Shown here piece after piece: positions 45,194-57,400 of a stretch of 64,000 bases of DNA. The DNA lies in contig JAGTTD010000025.1 in the NCBI GenBank assembly GCA_018398585.1, positions 15,009,578 through 15,073,577 of the forward strand. The letters are read 5' to 3'. The notes under the pieces were generated by a model. That model made no database searches. It saw only the letters and a program-made list of their open reading frames with translations, and was not told the origin of the DNA. Numbering within the stretch: the first letter of the stretch is position 1; every line of letters starts with the position of its first letter. The position numbers and the translations under genes were made by a program. The stretch is from Simmondsia chinensis. Its lineage: Eukaryota > Streptophyta > Magnoliopsida > Caryophyllales > Simmondsiaceae.

Positions 45194-45871
45194 TGCGGAA
45201 GTGCTGAATCCCTTCGAATCAAATACTACGACCAAACGAGAAAAAAATATGGATAAAAGAGAACAAAGAAGAACACAAAGATTTATGTGGAAACCCTCTT
45301 CAATCAAGAGGGACAAAACCACGGACAGAGATGGAGTACTTTGATTGAATGAGAAACAATGGAAGAATTGAGTTCACTTCCTTTCTCTCTCTTCTCTCAC
45401 TTACGGATGGCGCTCGCTATATTTTGGATGATGAATACGTAACCCTGGCTATGTATATATACACCCGAGAAATTGGAGTCCCGATCGATCGAGGGGGTCC
45501 CAATCGATCGGATGATCGGTATCTGCTGATCGATCGTGGCTCTTCCTCGATGCTTCCCACTTCTGCGTACAACCCAATCGATCAGGTATCAATTGATTGG
45601 GGCTCTTCTTGGATGCGTCCTACTTCTACGTACCTCCTGATCTATCGGCTATTCCTCCCGGTCAATCAGCGTACCCTCTGCAGCTATACCAAGGAATTTG
45701 AGGCATATCCTAACATTGGCAAATAGAATTCTATTTTTGTTTTCCTGAATTGGAATTCTCAGATAATATATCTTAATTCAATCATGTTGCTTCAAGTCTA
45801 TTATTTCGACTAACTTATTTTACATTAAATAATGGATCTGCTAATTTAATGAGCTTATGCATAATTCAACA
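45194..45871 (-). repeat. 5' LTR of the copia element
   Basis: On the minus strand it would start TGTTGAATTATGCATAAG and end CACTTCCGCA, 678 bp. The inner edge is secure because the primer-binding site follows; the outer edge is inferred from TG. Bases 45480-45665 hold a cluster of GATCGATC palindromes like the one in the Athila LTR. The frame at 45349-45726 is a by-product. Confidence 0.65.
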
Positions 45872-45880
45872 ACCATCATT

Positions 45881-46052
45881 TTTTGGCAATGAGGGACTGA
45901 GTTGCCCCAACCAATCTCGACCCATCAAGAGTCCTACAATCCTCATAAGTAGGTAAGTCATGAGTATATCCTCACGAGAATCAAACTCCTGAACCCTGCG
46001 CGATGACCGCATGAGTAGGAGACACCACCAACTAAGACGCCCACATGATGAG
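45881..46052 (-). mobile_element. tRNA-derived SINE
   Basis: A 172-bp element with a 9-bp TSD ACCATCATT (45872-45880 and 46054-46062). On the minus strand an A-box-like GTCTTAGTTGGTGGTG precedes a B-box-like GGTTCAGGAGTTTGATTCTC. The body ends in ...GTCCCTCATTGCCAAAA. Confidence 0.7.
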
Positions 46053-46062
46053 CACCATCATT

Positions 46063-47029
46063 GCTAATTCTTATTGACGTCTTGCTTAGCGGGAGAATCC
46101 ACAACACGATTGCTTTCTCTATGTTGATGAACCATTGAGACTTGTTAAAGAAGTAACGTAATGGCCTGTATATGGCTGACGAAGCTAAGGTGCCAGGATG
46201 GAGACTTCGGACTGTGCATTGTCTAACTTGGATTGCATTTGTGGAAAATGATTTTCATTTATGTGCGTTACTTGATCTTTAGCCAAAAGGCTAAGAAAGG
46301 CGCCTGTTTTTTTTTTTTTTTTTTTTTTTTGGTGATCAGGTGAGAAGGATATCATTTATGTGTATGATTGAAAATTAATTTTTAAAACAAGAAAAATATC
46401 TTACTATCTTAATCATATATTAGAGAGAACCTTTATAACTATTTTTATAATTAAAAGTTAAACCTAATGCAATAATATTTTGTGTACATATACTAAAAAA
46501 AACTTACATTATATATATATATATGTATATCTCATTATTCTTAATTAAAAGTAGTTGAAACTCATGTGTTCATTTTTTGAACTTTTTTTTTTTTTTTTTT
46601 TCAAGGACAAGCGGACCACTTTTCCTCTTTGTAAACATTGCAACTGGGTGCCAAAATGTATAGTTGGTGAAATAAATACATAACATAAATTATTTATTTA
46701 TAAAAAATTATAATGTTATATGTATTAAATTGTACATAATTCTATTCTAAATAAAAAAAGCCGTCAAATTATTAATTTACAAAACTATTTATTTAATATT
46801 ATTTTGTATTATTTAATTATGTTTTATTATATTGTACATAAATAATAACATTTTTGTATTAAACAAAGGATTCCTAAATACAGTTCAGAAAGAAAAAAAA
46901 AAAAAAAAAGGATTCCTTAATAGGGAAATCCTTTGTGCCAGTACGAAATTGCAAGTCAACGGCTTCCCTCACTAAATCTTATCCCCCTTAGAATTATAAG
47001 CACCAAAAATCCAATAAATAAATGACGAG
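46063..47029. other. Intergenic, no gene seen
   Basis: Poly-T runs lie at 46308-46331 and 46582-46599 and a TA microsatellite at 46511-46524. Bases 46080-46260 are less AT-rich but have no frame I can support. Confidence 0.45.
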
Positions 47030-47381
47030 TAATGTTATTATTAGAGTATTTTTTTATTAATATTGGAGCAATGATATAGGTTATTTAAATTTTAGTATCA
47101 TAACATTTTTAGAAATATTGAAAAAAATCATGACATTTTTGAATGGAACGGCTTTTAAATTTTGTTTGTATCGACTAAAAGGTCCCTCTTCAGTGTGATG
47201 GCGTCATTTTTATCGACAGAACTGACGTGGCATTGGTTTTTTTATTAATGCTACAATAAAATGACAAAAGTACCCATTAATATTCTTATTCTCACTTTAT
47301 AAGCAAGCAATTCATGATATAATATTATGCAGAAACTGTCTATTTTTGCTTAATTCATTTAAAAACATCACTATTGAAGGG

Positions 47382-49794
47382 TGATCGAGTTTTAAAGATG
47401 TCTTAAAACCATGTACTAGCAAGCGTACGAGTTCATCATAGCTAAGTCGTGTATACAGGTGTCGTATTCTCAGGAAATCAGTATAAAGTTCAATTCAATG
47501 TTTATCAAATAGTTAAAATTGGGTTTTTGTGGCCAGAGAGTGAATTACTAAATAAATAGAATTAAAACGGTAAACAAAAGTTGTAAATCAATTAAGGATA
47601 GTTTAGTGTATGAATTACGGTTAGCCTAAATCAAATCAAATTATTATATTTTGTAACAACAATGAGGTTTTAAGGTTTAGGCTACAAGCTCTAAACCTAT
47701 AACATTAAACTAGGGCTTAGGGTAATAATGAGTTAGTCTAATGGCATAACATATCTTATCACTTTAGGTGTAGCATGGATTATCTTTAATAAATTCCTTC
47801 ATCACATCTAATTTTATGTTAAACCTATAAATTAGGGATAAGGATAATAAATTAGCCTAAAGGCCTAAACTATCTTATCACTATAGGTGTAGCATATATT
47901 ATCTCAATATTACTAACAAATTCCTTTGTCACTTCTGATTCAATATTAGTTTGTATAAAGATTATGTTTAGGATTAGATACAACCTCAACTTTAACCACT
48001 CATGAAAAATATATTATACTACAGTTTAGGCTATAAGAACAAGATAACACGGAAATAAGATTGAAAATTAAAGCATGGCTACATGCACATAATGAGAAAA
48101 CTAATATTAAAATATAAAACTCCCCATAGGGGTTTAGAAGTAGTATAACAAAAGTCATTAGCGCACATAAAACATAAATCCGAGATTCGGACACCTGCCA
48201 GTCCTTCACTTCTAAACTACGAGTTTACTCCCCCATAGGAGTTTTATAAATCACAAACTCAAAAGAAAAAGAGAAGATAAAACTCATAGATTGAAGAGTC
48301 TCTCAATCGATATTGGGTTGACATTTGCTTTGATCCCCGATACTCCAACCACTAGTGATTCGGTCCTTGAGAAAATCTCATTCTCTCTTGGCTACTCAAG
48401 GAAGGAGGAGAAGAGAAAATAGGCAAAAGATCTCCAAAATACGTAATTGAAAAAATCATATTTGATATAATTTAGTTACTTAATCATAATCATAATCGAG
48501 ATTGGATTGCAATTATGATATGGTAACTCAATTATAAATAGAGGTTGAGGATTATGTTTGAGATGTATGGTCAATAAAAGAGAGGGAAAATGTGAGATTT
48601 TGAGGGAGATGTAAAGGGGCCAAGGGGAACCCGAGCAAGGAGTGGGTGGAGAGGTTTGATTGAGGGGGAGAGCTAGAGGTTCGATTGAGAAGCATTGATG
48701 AGAAAGTTTTTGTAACTTTCTCTATCCAAAGCTACATTTTGATAAGTTTGGTAGCTCACCGTGCAGCAACTACATTAAGAAGGGTTGGTGACTCACCGTG
48801 TAATAGTTACACTTTTGAAATAGTTGGTGACTTACTGTGCAGCAGTTACACTTTGAGAGGGTTAATAACTTACCATGCAATAGCCACATTGATCTTTGAT
48901 GATTGTATATGTGGTTGGGGATTTCAATTAGATATTATAATCCTTAATTTAATGGTGGATTGAGGAACACGTTGGGTTCCGTGGTTTTTCTCTCTAGTAG
49001 AGAGAGGGTTTCCATGTAAATTGCGTGTGTTGTGTTTTTTTTATTTTTTACACTTTCGTTTGTGCTTGATTGAGAATTTTTCAATAAGTGGCGGGAAAAG
49101 AGATTGAAGAGAGGAGAGACACAACTGTTGGCTGCAGCGATGAAGATGACTGATGTGTCGGCGCCGGTGTTGAGCCAGAAGAATAGAGGAGACCATTGTG
49201 GCTGTGCGCTTGTGAACGAAGAGGTTGCAGTGGTGGCTTCGCGGTCGTTGTTGTCAGTCTGGTGGTCTGAGGATAGCCGAAGGTAGTGAGTGGCGGTGGT
49301 GAGCAGTGAAGCCTGGTCGACGGTTGAGGTCCACGGTGGTGGGTCTTCTACGTCAGTGAGCAGCGGCGGTTCGAAGTAGCAACATTGAAGATGGGTTGAG
49401 AGCCCATCGTGGTCGTGGTGATGTCAAGTGCAGCAAGAGGAAGTCGTTGGAGCGGTGGCTTCTTTAGAGGTGGTTCAATGGTGAAGCAAGATTTATTAGA
49501 ATATTATTTATCTTAAAATTAATATTAATTTAATGTAATTTTAAAGGATATTTAATATGATTTAATTACCTAATTTAATCGAGATAGGGGACTTTTTGCC
49601 TATTTTCTCTTCTCTTTCTTCCTCGAGTTGCTAAGAGAGACCGAGATTTTGACCCGATAATACTTCTTTTGCACACGTGGTTGGGTTTCTCAACATAGTC
49701 TCCAAATACACGTAAATTATACACTATCACACATAGAGTAGCCGAAAATTTTGTTGGAATGTGTTATAAAATATATAAAATAGGAGACACATCA
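47382..49794 (-). repeat. Solo LTR related to the Athila-like LTRs, itself interrupted
   Basis: It starts TGATCGAGTTTTAAAG and ends GGAGACACATCA, with a perfect TSD AAGGG (47377-47381 and 49795-49799). The segment 47390-48330 is a diverged relative of 12517-13400 (GGCTACAAGCTCTAAACC, GCATAACATATCTTATCAC). The end part 49660-49794 matches 13750-13945 (CACACGTGGTTGGGTTTCTC). About 48432-49590 is foreign. Confidence 0.75.
48432..49590 (+). mobile_element. Rearranged LTR element inside the solo LTR
   Basis: Bases 48470-49095 match the solo LTR at 59988-60823 over most of its length. They include the CTCACCGTGCAGCAACTACATTAAGAAGG-type minisatellite (48735-48890) and the CTCTAGTAGAGAGAGGGTTTCC end part. 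Bases 49490-49587 match the beginning of the same LTR. The 390 bases between (49100-49487), GC-richer with GTGGTGG runs, may be internal sequence. Both LTRs are incomplete at the outer ends. Flanking sequences 48396-48428 and 49591-49625 are inverted copies of each other. Confidence 0.5.
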
Positions 49795-50340
49795 AAGGGT
49801 ATTTTTATCATTTTATTGTAGTGTTAATTGAAAAATAGTTGTTACTTCAGCTTTGCCGACAAAAAATGATATCATTACGCCGGAGAATAGACTTTTTATT
49901 AATGCGACAAAATCTTAGAAATATTTGTATTAATAAAATAATAATTTAGGAACGTTTTTATTAATTCAAAAAGGTCATTCTCCTTCGTCAAAATATTAAA
50001 ATATAAATAACTCTAATAATAAATACTTTTAAAGTCTTATTTTATTGAAATTATCGTTACACTAACGAAATGTGCTATAGCAATAATATTAGCCAAAAAA
50101 ATAAATAAGGAAGTTTCCTAACACTTAGTACCCAGCAGTCAAGAAAATTATTTTTGACCTAACAGATTCCTTTTTCTTTTGTTAAAATTAAAAAGTTGTA
50201 TAGAACAAATAGTAACTAAAACAAGTCTTTGTAGACGAGAATTTACAGGGCCAATAAGACAAACAGATAAACAATAAATAAATATAAATATTAAGATATT
50301 AGCTGGACAACTCAAGCGCTTCTCCTTCTTGTGTAGTCTG

Positions 50341-50490
50341 TATAAATTCAATTCATACTCGGCCTAAAAGAACACCTCCCTCTCTCTCTTGCACTTTCTC
50401 TCTCCTTTTATTTTTTTTTGGAATTTTAGGTCCTTTTTTCAATTTTCTTCGTTAATTAATTCTGTGAGACGAAGAAGAAGAAATACAAGG
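50341..50490 (+). promoter_or_regulatory. STP1-like core promoter and 5' leader
   Basis: TATAAATT at 50341 is a plausible TATA box. About 30 bases later a CT-rich tract (50371-50405, CCTCCCTCTCTCTC) resembles the pyrimidine patch near plant transcription starts. The leader to 50490 contains no ATG, so the first ATG of the transcript is the predicted start. Confidence 0.55.
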
Positions 50491-50620
50491 ATGCCGGTTG
50501 GAGGATTCGTTTCCCGACAAGGGAAGGAGTACCCGGGGAATCTGACACCCTTTGTGACTGTAACATGTATCGTTGCTGCCATGGGCGGCCTCATTTTTGG
50601 GTACGATATTGGTATTTCAG
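50491..50620 (+). CDS. STP1: STP1-like exon 1
   Basis: Codons 1-43 and the first base of Gly44. It starts [16 protein letters not shown], the conserved STP N-terminus, and covers the first membrane span to FGYDIGIS. Donor at 50621 is GTACTA. Confidence 0.92.
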
Positions 50621-53600
50621 GTACTATTTAGTTATCTCTCCCTTTTTTCTAATTGTTAAAAAGGGAAAATTTACTTCAAAGGGTATAATGTTTCAAAAAA
50701 TTAAAATCAAGAATGACAAAATATTTATTATATACACAAGAAGGGCAACATGTTTGAGAAGAACACTAAGAAGGGTATCGGTTGCATCATAAGTGATAGA
50801 TAGGAAAGATAATCTGAGAATCGTAAAGATGAGATGGTAGATGATTTGGCAACTGTAATGGCAACAATGTCTTTCTCCGACATGTTGTTCTTCTTTTATA
50901 TATGGTAAATATAATTTTTTTCGTGAGCCCTTAAAGCATCTTTTTTCCATTTCAAAAATGGTTGTCAACATATCGAATAAATTGATTGTCAGCTAGGCGA
51001 ACGATTTCCACATGATCGGCCACAACAACCGAAATATACAACCTACAGTATAACCTCGATAAATTAATACTTCACAAATTAATAACCTCGATTGAATAAT
51101 ATTTATGGCCGGTCCCGACTTGAGACCAATGTGGTAAATAATATCTCGATAAATTAATAAATTTTTATAGTCCCAAAGGTATTAATTTATAGATGTTTAA
51201 CCGTAGAACAAAAAGATCTAAACATGGGTGTAGGGGATGAGGAATTAGTTCTAAACGGACAAAGAAGTAGCACAATGTTTGCAAAAATTATCAAAAAGGG
51301 TATTAATGATATTATATAATTAAGAAGAGTAATATGTTTTAGAAAAGGACCTAGAAAGACAGCATATTTTAAAAAACGCTAAAAAGAAATTTGTTACACC
51401 ACAAGCCGTTAGACACATAATTTGACAACCAAAAAGATAATATGACAAATGATTTAGCAACTACTGATATTTTTAATAACTATTGATGTGACAAGTTTAG
51501 GCCTCAACCCGTGTTCACAGTCAACTAGGCAAGCCAAACTTGAGCTCATTAGAAGCATGCTCAAGTATTCATACTAACTGAACTTTGGGCAGAACTGAAG
51601 TCAATGAGCTCGATCCGATTCTACTTAGTTTATTCACACTTTTGAACCAGAAAAGATGTGTTTATATTACATAAAGGAAACATTTATTTTATTTGAACTC
51701 AAGGTTAATTACTCCACGTGTGAGTCTATGTAGTAGAATTCCATATTAGAGTTGTAAGAGTGAAGAGATTAATTTATAAATCTAATAGGTTACTCCATCT
51801 ATTACCAATTAGTTTTAAAATAGAATCTCAAACAAGCTTATATGTGGATCTCATGTGTATATGCCAACTTCGTGGGTTGGGCCTAAAGGCCCAGTGAAAT
51901 TTAAAATGGTATTAGAGCAGGTTAATGATCCCGATCTCTTGTTTCTCGCACCATATCCTTGTGAAAAGGGGTACATTTGAGTTTGTTGCGCCCATGGCCT
52001 CTCCAATGGTTGGATTCAATTGGATTGGAGGAGGCAAGTGGTACGTTTGTTGTAAACTCACATGTGAAGAGGAGTATTAAGATTAAGAACTCCACATGTA
52101 AGTAAAAATGTCAATGCCACATCAGAGTGGTAGGAAGGAAGAGACCAACATATAAACATAATGAGGTTACTCCACATATTGCTAATTGATTTTATGATGA
52201 AACCCTTCTTGGGCTTATATGCGAACCTCTTATATTTCAACACCGTGGTCAGACCTAAAAAGGTCAGGAGAAATTTAACAGAAAATGTGTTCGTAATGAA
52301 GCATAGTGTCTTACTTTAATCCATAATGGGTTACTCCACCTATTGCCAATTGGTTTTAGGATGGAACCCCACTTAGGCTTATGTGCGGACCTCATATATT
52401 CCAATTTGTGGTCGGGCCTAAAAAGGTCTAGTAAAATTTAACTGAAAATGTGTTCGTAATGAAGCACAGTGTCCTACTTTAATCCATGTGGACATCACCC
52501 TATTTTTATCATCGGAAACGGATTTTCAGCATTTAAATTGCATACATGAAGCTTTTTTTCTTTTTTTCCCTCATGAAATCAATTGCTCAGCTTAATACAA
52601 AGTTACAAATTTAACGTTATTGTGCTGCTTTTTTTGTTGGTGAAGGTGGGGTGACATCGATGGCGGCATTCTTGAAGAAGTTCTTCCCATCGGTGTATAG
52701 AAAGGAAGCGTTGGACAAAAAGACAAACCAATACTGCAAATTTGATAGCCAAACATTGACAATGTTCACTTCGTCTCTATACTTAGCCGCCCTCTTGGCC
52801 TCTTTAGTCGCGTCCATAGTGACGAGAAAACTCGGGAGGAAGTCGTCCATGCTGTTGGGTGGTGTGCTTTTTTGTGCTGGTGCAATCATCAATGGGCTCG
52901 CCAGAGATATAGCAATGCTCATTATCGGTCGAATATTACTTGGTTTTGGTGTCGGATTTGCCAATCAAGTATGCTTCGTCTTTTTCCTTCCCTTTCTTTA
53001 TAAGTTTTTCCTTTTTTGTATGTACATATGTGTGTATACCTCAACCTTCAAAACATTTTGAAGTATAGTACCATCTTGATTTATATAAAAAAGAAAATTA
53101 TTATTGCTAGGATGAAAATTATTATTATCAAAGTAATAATGTGACTTATAAAAAATAATAGTTATAAAATTATCCTAAAATAAGAACTTTCCATTATCAA
53201 TAATAATTTTACTATAATAATAGCATAACTCAAAAAAAAAAAAATATCATGTTGGTGTTTTAGACGCAATGTCCTTAAAATATTTACTTAATTAATTTCG
53301 TGTATGTCATAGGGTGACAGCAGATTGTGGAATCTGCTACGTTAATTATTTTAACAAACTTCATCATGCACATAAAAATAATGAGAATTTCTAAATATAT
53401 TAAAATATTCAATTTGAATACAAAAGTTAATTTTGTACCTAATCGATATGGTCAAAAATCATTATATTATAAAAAAGTATTAAACTAATTTTTTTTTTTT
53501 TATAACTTAACGACTTTTTTATGTGTAGAGTACATAATTTGGTGTATTTTTTTATACTTATAAGCATATTTTATGTACTTAATTTGGGGATTTAACTTAT

Positions 53601-54413
53601 ATATTCAATTACGTGACCGAAAATAATTAAGCTAAAAAATATTTAAGGGTTATTTAAAGGTGCATGTACTTTCCTCATTGTGACAATTTAGTACCTTTGT
53701 TTTTTATACGATAATTTAAGTCTAAGTGCAATTCATATCGCGTCAATTGGAAAACAACTTTTTCTAAATTTTGGATTTTTTACTTTTTATTTTCACTCAA
53801 ATAAGAAAAAAAAAACTAACATAAAAAACCAAAAATATATCCAAAATATAGTTTTTAGAAACATACAATTGGTCTAAAATAATTGCCAACTTGATGCTTA
53901 CAGCTACTTTCTAGTGGAAATAATCAAGTAGTTAACTTTGAGAAATTGGATTGAGTATAATTTATATGCAATTTAAATATTCAATTTGTATATTCTATTT
54001 AACTTTTTATATTAATCAACTGAAATACTATAAATCTAATATTAATAGGAAAATATTAATGTTAGGGTTAATTTTACTATTGTTAGAACATGTATGTTGT
54101 AAAAGACAAAAATTATCCTTATTTAGTTCAAATAGGGGTAATATATATTATCTTTTGCAATAGAGAGACAGTAAAATCAACTTTGATATTAACATCTTTC
54201 TATTAAATAAAGTTACTCTTGTAATAAAATTATGATGAAACCTATCAAGGTCTTTGCCTCGGTGGTAAGAAGCAAGTAAAGTGATAGAGTGTTGCTTTAA
54301 ACCAAAAGATCTAGAGTTTGATTTCCCCCTTTAACCTCTCCTTGAGGAACTCTTGGCTTAACTAGCTCTTGTGGTGTATGGTTCGTCCCGTGGACAAAGG
54401 TTTACACGTTAAC

Positions 54414-54444
<31 letters not shown>

Positions 54445-57400
54445 AGACAATGATATTATTTTATTTTTGAAAATTATAAAAAGTCATGACGTTCTTGTCT
54501 GCACATGTCGACTTTGACTTTTGAGTACGCACCGTTCATGCAACGGCGTTTGATTTGATAAAACATCAAAATAAGTATAGTGTGTATGACTTTTTCCTCA
54601 CTAATTAACAGCATTTTTTAAGTCATATTTCATTTTTTAATTAAAACTTATATTTTGAAAATATTTTTATGATTTTTTATTCTTTAATTTGAGGAAATAT
54701 TTTGTTACATGTAATTAGAGGTGCCATTTAGTATAAATAGGGATGTAAGTGATATTTGGAGACAATCAATGACAAACCAAATACTTCTCATCTAAACTCT
54801 CTAACTTCTCATCTCCTTCTTCTATTTCTCTCTCTCATCTCACTCTCTTTTTCAATTCTATCAACCCTAACCCCAATTTCTAGGTTACACCTTAAATTGG
54901 TGTACCAATTGGTATCAAAGCAGGCAACGTGCTGCATAATTTGATATCAAATACCTTGATCACATTGCCAATTTTGAATTCTTGATTGAGAACTTGTGGT
55001 TGTTAAAAAAAAAAAAAATTCGTGCCAATGGAAGTTAGCATTGGTGCAGGTCTTCCGTGCGTTGGAATTTTGGTGCAAAATCGTGCGTCGGATCGATTGA
55101 GGTTGTAGAGGCGAATTTGATCTTGATCTTGAAATCTTCTATAAGCATTGGTTAAGCTTCTGTTTGCTTGTTAGATTTGGTGAAAGCTTCTGGATAATTG
55201 ACAGTTATACAACCAATTGATATAATTAACTTGTTGGCTGTGCTTGCAAGCAAGTAGTTAGTATATTAATTCGATTAAGCTGAGCAAGGGACATAAATGG
55301 AAGCAATACTCTTGGTAAAAATCTTCAATGTCTTATATCCTATCTCCAAGGATGTTCTCCACAAGGTTTTTTGGCTGTATGGTTCTCTTAAACGTATTGA
55401 GGTTACTTCAATTTCTTACTTAGAAGTTGAAGCTCAAGTGACCTATATTTCGAGAACGGATGCTGAGAGAGCACGCAATCAATTACATGGGAGAAACATC
55501 TATGACGATTGTTGTACGCTAAACATTCAATTCTTCGCTCATAGTGAAGGAATTGGAGAAACACAAGAAGAAGTTGGGGAAACCAAAGAAGACGTTTCCG
55601 AAACACTTTGGCAGAAGCTTGAGCAAAGTCTTCAAAGGTTGATCCCCTTAACACAAGTAACGCCCCAAATCAGGAAAGATGTGCTTGAAACTAAGCAAGA
55701 TCAGCCCAAGGTGGCGACTGAGCCATTAAGGGTGCAAGATCAACCTATTAAGGAGAAGGAGTGTGTGTCAATGGAAGATGTCAAGGAACAAGTTGTTGGG
55801 TTGTCAAGTAATACAAGATCAACTTCAAGTGAGGATGTAATTGGGGTACCTCGACCACGAATTAGTGCATTACATATTGAAATTGATGTGTTATAGTCTG
55901 AAGTGCAAGGCGTCAACAAGAAGACCAAGAAGACACGGGTAAGGGAGAGCTTTCCACGAATAGGGATTGGCACAAGAAGCGTATCACGCATAACCCTACT
56001 TGACCCTAAACTGATCACACGAAAAGGGATCGGGTAGGCCATGAAAGAATATGGTCATGTTAGTATACATAAAATCGTAGAAATAGGTATGATGTAAAAG
56101 TCGTTAAAAAATAAATAAATAAATAAATAACAAAAAAAAAAAAAACCAACAACAACAACATCAAAAACCAAACAAACAAACAAACTCTTAATAGTTTGTT
56201 ACTTAGGGTTGTTAGGGAGTCCAACTTGGGGATTGTTAGTTGATGAATTAGATTTTACTATATGATAGTAGAATGCTTGATATAATGTTAGGGAACTCAT
56301 GTAAAATTTAGGCAAATTTCATTTAAAATCCCTTATCCACGGCAATGCTTCAAGGGAGCCGACGAACGTCAACTGCGCGAGGCTTGCGACGCTGATTCCA
56401 ACTTTTTCTTCCTTGAGGGCAAGGAAGTCTTTTGGGGGAAGTATTGTTACATGTAATTAGAGGTGCCATTTAGTATAAATAGGGATGTAAGCGATCTTTG
56501 GAGGCAATCAAGGACAAACCAAATACTTCTCATCTAAACTCTCTAACTTCTTATCTCCTTCTTCTATTTCTCTCTCTCATCTCACTCTCTTTCTCAATTC
56601 TATCAACCTTAACCCCAATTTCTAGGTTACACCTTAAATTGGTGTAACATATTTTCAAAAAAAAAAAAAAACTAAAAATGGGAAAATATTATTTTCAAAA
56701 CAAGAGTTTTTATTTATCAAAAATTAAAAACTACAAACAGAAAAATGTATAAACTAAGGCTCCATTTGTTTCAATTTTTCCATGGAAAATGCTATTCCCG
56801 TTGAGGTTTTCCGTTGTTTGTTTCAACGGAAAACATGTTTTCACATTTTGATATTCCTTGCTTATTTTAAAGAAATCATCTGTGACCAATCATCTTATAC
56901 CTAGTTATAGGACAATATCATTAACAATACAATATATTTGAAATTATTTAGACTCTGTATAGTTGTAGAATTATTACTAAGATACCTTGAAATTTGAACA
57001 TTTATTACATATCATGACATTTGAATGTATATAGTGACGTACTCTGAAGTTGAATATTTTATTATTCGGGTACCATGCATCAAAATTTGATGAATTTTTG
57101 TAATAATCTGACCAAATATAAAAGTGCTAATATAATACATAATTACGATAATTTTTACAAGTCATATCAATATTTTTAGCAAATTATGATAAAAAGTTCA
57201 TGGTGTAACGATGTAAAAACTACCTAAATATGGCCAAAATTATATGCCGTGTTAGCATTTTTTAGGAAAAATCTAATGAGAATACGTATATATTGTCGGA
57301 ATCATGTTTCTAGATCACTCAGAATGATGACTTTCCCTCTTTTAAAAGGGAAGTCATTTTCCCCCATTTGAAGGAAAAGGTTTTCCCGTCAACAATCTTG

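Larger units (their letters stand above)
40310..45871 (-). mobile_element. Tork-type Ty1/copia retrotransposon, 3' LTR missing
   Basis: Read on the minus strand: 5' LTR (45871-45194), primer-binding site, gag, protease, integrase, reverse transcriptase and RNase H, ending at about 40405. The domain order PR-INT-RT-RH is that of Ty1/copia. No copy of the LTR exists at the left end, where the element is cut at about 40310 beside a SINE. An 835-bp solo LTR (41667-42501) interrupts the reverse transcriptase. Frequent stops show it is inactive. Confidence 0.85.
47030..50065. mobile_element. MITE with long inverted arms, split by a solo LTR
   Basis: The left arm 47030-47376 and the right arm 49800-50065 are imperfect reverse complements. 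TTATTAATGCTACAATAAAATGAC at 47243 pairs with GTCATTTTATTGTAGTGTTAAT-like sequence at 49808, and GTTATTATTAGAGTATTT at the left end pairs with AATACTTT...ATTATTAGAGTT-like sequence at the right. Between them sits the solo LTR 47382-49794. The right arm lies only about 280 bp upstream of the STP TATA box. Confidence 0.6.
54703..56649 (+). mobile_element. Small LTR retrotransposon carrying an RRM-like gene
   Basis: It has two 205-bp LTRs (54703-54907 and 56445-56649) differing at about eight positions, TSD TATTT on both sides, and perfect TGTTACA/TGTAACA ends at the outer edges. A tRNA-Met-type primer-binding site TTGGTATCAAAGCAGG starts at 54909, and a hairpin and polypurine tract precede the 3' LTR. 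The 1.5-kb interior has one open frame (55297-55896) and no gag-pol. It lies in sense in STP intron 2. Confidence 0.9.

Noticed and set aside
48685..48963. 92-codon frame across the minisatellite
   Set aside because: It is an LTR minisatellite by-product, like the frame at 60258.
49104..49286. 60-codon frame in a GC-richer patch
   Set aside because: Short, in the interior of a rearranged LTR element, no recognisable motif.
50389..50490. Longer N-terminus for the STP1-like protein
   Set aside because: The upstream extension of the frame has no ATG, encodes an unlikely sequence, and the family starts at MPVGGF/MPAGGF-like residues. The start at 50491 is kept.
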